Shown here piece by piece: positions 4,822 to 6,132 of a stretch of DNA of 6,132 nucleotides. Positions within the stretch are counted from its first letter, which is position 1, and every line of letters starts with the position of its first letter. The DNA lies in the NCBI GenBank assembly GCA_937925565.1, contig CALALM010000052.1, positions 1-6,132 of the forward strand, read 5' to 3'. The notes below the pieces were generated by a model that did no database searches, was not told the origin of the DNA, and saw only the letters and a list, made by a program, of their open reading frames with translations. The DNA comes from an uncultured Centipeda sp. (GTDB lineage Bacteria > Bacillota > Negativicutes > Selenomonadales > Selenomonadaceae). A program made the translations under genes and the position numbers.

Positions 4822-5631
4822 TTGAAGAAAGAGCGGTTGGATGTCCTGCTCATGGAGCAGGGATTTGCGCCCAGTCGGGAGCGTGCGAAGCGGCTCATCA
4901 TGGCGGGACAGGTGCTTGTGGACGAGCAGCGCATCGACAAGGCGGGCACGACGGTGCCGGTGAGTGCAAAGCTGCGCGTCATGGGCGAGGATCTTCCCTA
5001 TGTCAGCCGCGGTGGTCTGAAGCTCGCGAAGGGGATGGCGGTCTTCGGCGTCGTGCTTGCGGGCAAGACGGCAGCGGACATCGGCGCCTCGACGGGCGGC
5101 TTCACGGACTGTATGCTCCAAAACGGTGCGGCAAAGGTCTATGCAATCGACGTCGGTTACGGGCAGCTCGACTGGAAGCTGCGGACAGATGCACGCGTCG
5201 TCAATATGGAGCGCACGAATATCCGCAATGTGACGCCGGAGATGTTCGGCGTGCCGCTGGACTTTGCGTCGATTGATGTGGCGTTTATCTCGCTGGATAA
5301 GGTGCTTCCGGTCGTTCGTACATTGCTCTCAGAGCGCGGAGAGGTGATTGCGCTGATCAAGCCGCAGTTCGAGGCGGGCAAGGAACGTGTCGGGAAGAAC
5401 GGTGTCGTTCGCGATCCTCTGGTGCATGAGGATGTTATTCACAAGGTCCTTCGTGTGGCGGAGGAGCAGGACTTTTCCCCCGCAGGGCTGACATTTTCAC
5501 CGGTCAAGGGACCAAAGGGGAATATCGAATACCTCCTGTATCTAAGAGTACGGGAGGATGGACAGCGGCAGATGGATGAGAACTCTGTGCACATGATCGT
5601 GACAGAGGCGCATCGTACGCTGGATGGATGA
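4822..5631 (+). CDS. tlyA: TlyA family rRNA (cytidine-2'-O)-methyltransferase
   Basis: This 269-residue protein has an N-terminal S4 RNA-binding domain (RLDVLLMEQGFAPSRERAKR, about 5-24, then GQVLVDEQRIDKAG). An FtsJ/RrmJ-type methyltransferase fold follows. The S-adenosylmethionine motif is ADIGASTGGFTD (85-96). The catalytic tetrad of this fold can be placed at Lys67 (RGGLKL), Asp152 (SIDVAFISL), Lys180 (LIKPQFE) and Glu236 (NIEYLLYL). TlyA methylates 23S C1920, and in some species also 16S C1409, and affects capreomycin and viomycin sensitivity; older annotations call it hemolysin A. Whether this protein has one or both activities cannot be told. It starts with TTG, the next Met being 10 codons inside the S4 domain. 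B. subtilis has the same gene (yqxC) near ispA. A 14-base gap leads to nadK, so one transcript is likely. Confidence 0.94.
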   Translation: MKKERLDVLLMEQGFAPSRERAKRLIMAGQVLVDEQRIDKAGTTVPVSAKLRVMGEDLPYVSRGGLKLAKGMAVFGVVLAGKTAADIGASTGGFTDCMLQNGAAKVYAIDVGYGQLDWKLRTDARVVNMERTNIRNVTPEMFGVPLDFASIDVAFISLDKVLPVVRTLLSERGEVIALIKPQFEAGKERVGKNGVVRDPLVHEDVIHKVLRVAEEQDFSPAGLTFSPVKGPKGNIEYLLYLRVREDGQRQMDENSVHMIVTEAHRTLDG

Positions 5632-5635
5632 GGTG
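5630..5635 (+). promoter_or_regulatory. ribosome binding site of nadK
   Basis: GAGGTG overlaps the tlyA stop codon and is the only Shine-Dalgarno-like stretch before nadK. It is 10 bases before the ATG at 5646 and 7 bases before an in-frame TTG at 5643, so the start could be either, differing by one residue. Confidence 0.5.
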
Positions 5636-5645
5636 CTGACAGTTG

Positions 5646-6132
5646 ATGACGGTTGCGGTTTTTCCAAATCTGATCAAGCCGGAAACGCGCGATATTCTAT
5701 TGCGCATTCGCGCGTTCTTTGCCGCGTGTGAGGCTCGCATCCTTCTGCCGCGTATGCGAGCGGATGAGTTCGGTATGGAGGACTGCGGCGTCGATGATAT
5801 TGAGCGGCAGCCCGCAGACTTTGCGCTCAGTCTCGGAGGGGACGGGACGCTGCTCGGTATCTGCCGCCGCTATGCGGAGAATCCCGTGCCCGTCTGCGGC
5901 ATCAACATGGGAACGCTCGGCTTTATGGCGGATATCGAGCAGAATGAGCTCGAGGCGCGGCTCCAGCAGCTCTGCGCAGGAGACTATTGTATCGAATGGC
6001 GACGCTTTCTCGCGGGGTATGTGACGAAGCCGGATGGTACAGAGCATTTCCTCGGCTATGCCATCAATGACATTGTCGTGATGAAGGGCGATCCGGCGCG
6101 CATCATTTCGCTCGGGCTGACGGTGAATGAAA
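5646..6132 (+). CDS. nadK: NAD kinase, 5' part (runs off the window)
   Basis: The first 162 codons are open with no stop to the window edge; the rest lies downstream. NAD kinase phosphorylates NAD to NADP in the cytoplasm. The N-terminus MTVAVFPNLIKPETRDIL resembles the first strand and helix of the family. The diagnostic ATP/NAD motif LGGDGTLL is at residues 63-70, followed by VCGINMGTLGFMADI (83-97), the conserved glycine-rich block. A further block, GYAINDIVVMKGDPARIISL (137-156), matches the family NE/D motif, with Asp142 in place of the commoner glutamate. The gene follows tlyA by 14 bases. In many Firmicutes nadK is followed by argR and recN, which would be expected beyond the window. 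The ATG at 5646 is preferred over a TTG one codon earlier. Identification is firm despite truncation by the window. Confidence 0.95.
   Translation, partial: MTVAVFPNLIKPETRDILLRIRAFFAACEARILLPRMRADEFGMEDCGVDDIERQPADFALSLGGDGTLLGICRRYAENPVPVCGINMGTLGFMADIEQNELEARLQQLCAGDYCIEWRRFLAGYVTKPDGTEHFLGYAINDIVVMKGDPARIISLGLTVNE

Noticed and set aside
4822..5631. Hemolysin activity for the TlyA-family protein
   Set aside because: The name is historical. The S4 domain, S-adenosylmethionine motif and Lys-Asp-Lys-Glu tetrad point to an rRNA methyltransferase, and there is no secretion signal or membrane segment.

Overview
The window is a dense, one-directional stretch of bacterial core genome. All eleven genes read on the + strand and gaps are mostly under 50 bases. 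Gene order and sequence style point to a low-branching Firmicute of the Selenomonas/Negativicutes type: a GC-rich Firmicute with strong GGAGG-type ribosome binding sites, an Asp23-AmaP-DUF2273 envelope module, and a pepP-efp...nusB-xseA-xseB-ispA-tlyA-nadK order. The taxon is inferred from synteny and sequence character only. I see no mobile element, phage gene, tRNA, rRNA, CRISPR array or sign of recent transfer.

Layout. Positions 1-109 hold the last codons of an Xaa-Pro aminopeptidase (pepP). A near-consensus sigma-A promoter (93-121) overlaps that gene's end and drives elongation factor P (159-716). An envelope module follows: an Asp23/Gls24 protein (757-1158), its membrane anchor AmaP (1180-1758) and a small two-helix DUF2273 protein (1771-2016). 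The transcription factor nusB (2013-2423) overlaps the DUF2273 gene by 4 bases. A clear intrinsic-terminator-like hairpin with a T tract (2440-2483) separates nusB from the second block. That block is xseA and xseB (exonuclease VII, 2505-3710 and 3700-3936, overlapping by 11 bases), ispA (farnesyl diphosphate synthase, 3938-4813), tlyA (rRNA 2'-O-methyltransferase, 4822-5631, TTG start) and the 5' part of nadK (5646 to the window end).

How the genes fit together. The first block joins translation (EF-P), an envelope-associated Asp23 complex and transcription elongation (NusB). The second joins DNA repair (ExoVII), isoprenoid chain elongation, ribosome modification and NADP supply. Compared with Bacillus subtilis (pepP homolog yqhT, efp, spoIIIA operon, accBC, yqhY [Asp23 family], nusB, folD, xseA, xseB, ispA, dxs, tlyA homolog, ahrC, recN), this locus is a compacted version lacking spoIIIA, accBC, folD and dxs and gaining amaP, DUF2273 and nadK.

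I did not find an undescribed system here. The observations most worth checking are the hairpin plus T tract placed only about 20 bases before xseA with no obvious promoter after it, the missing spoIIIA block, the Asp23-like topology of the AmaP soluble domain, and an A_AAA_AAA run followed by a stem in nusB.
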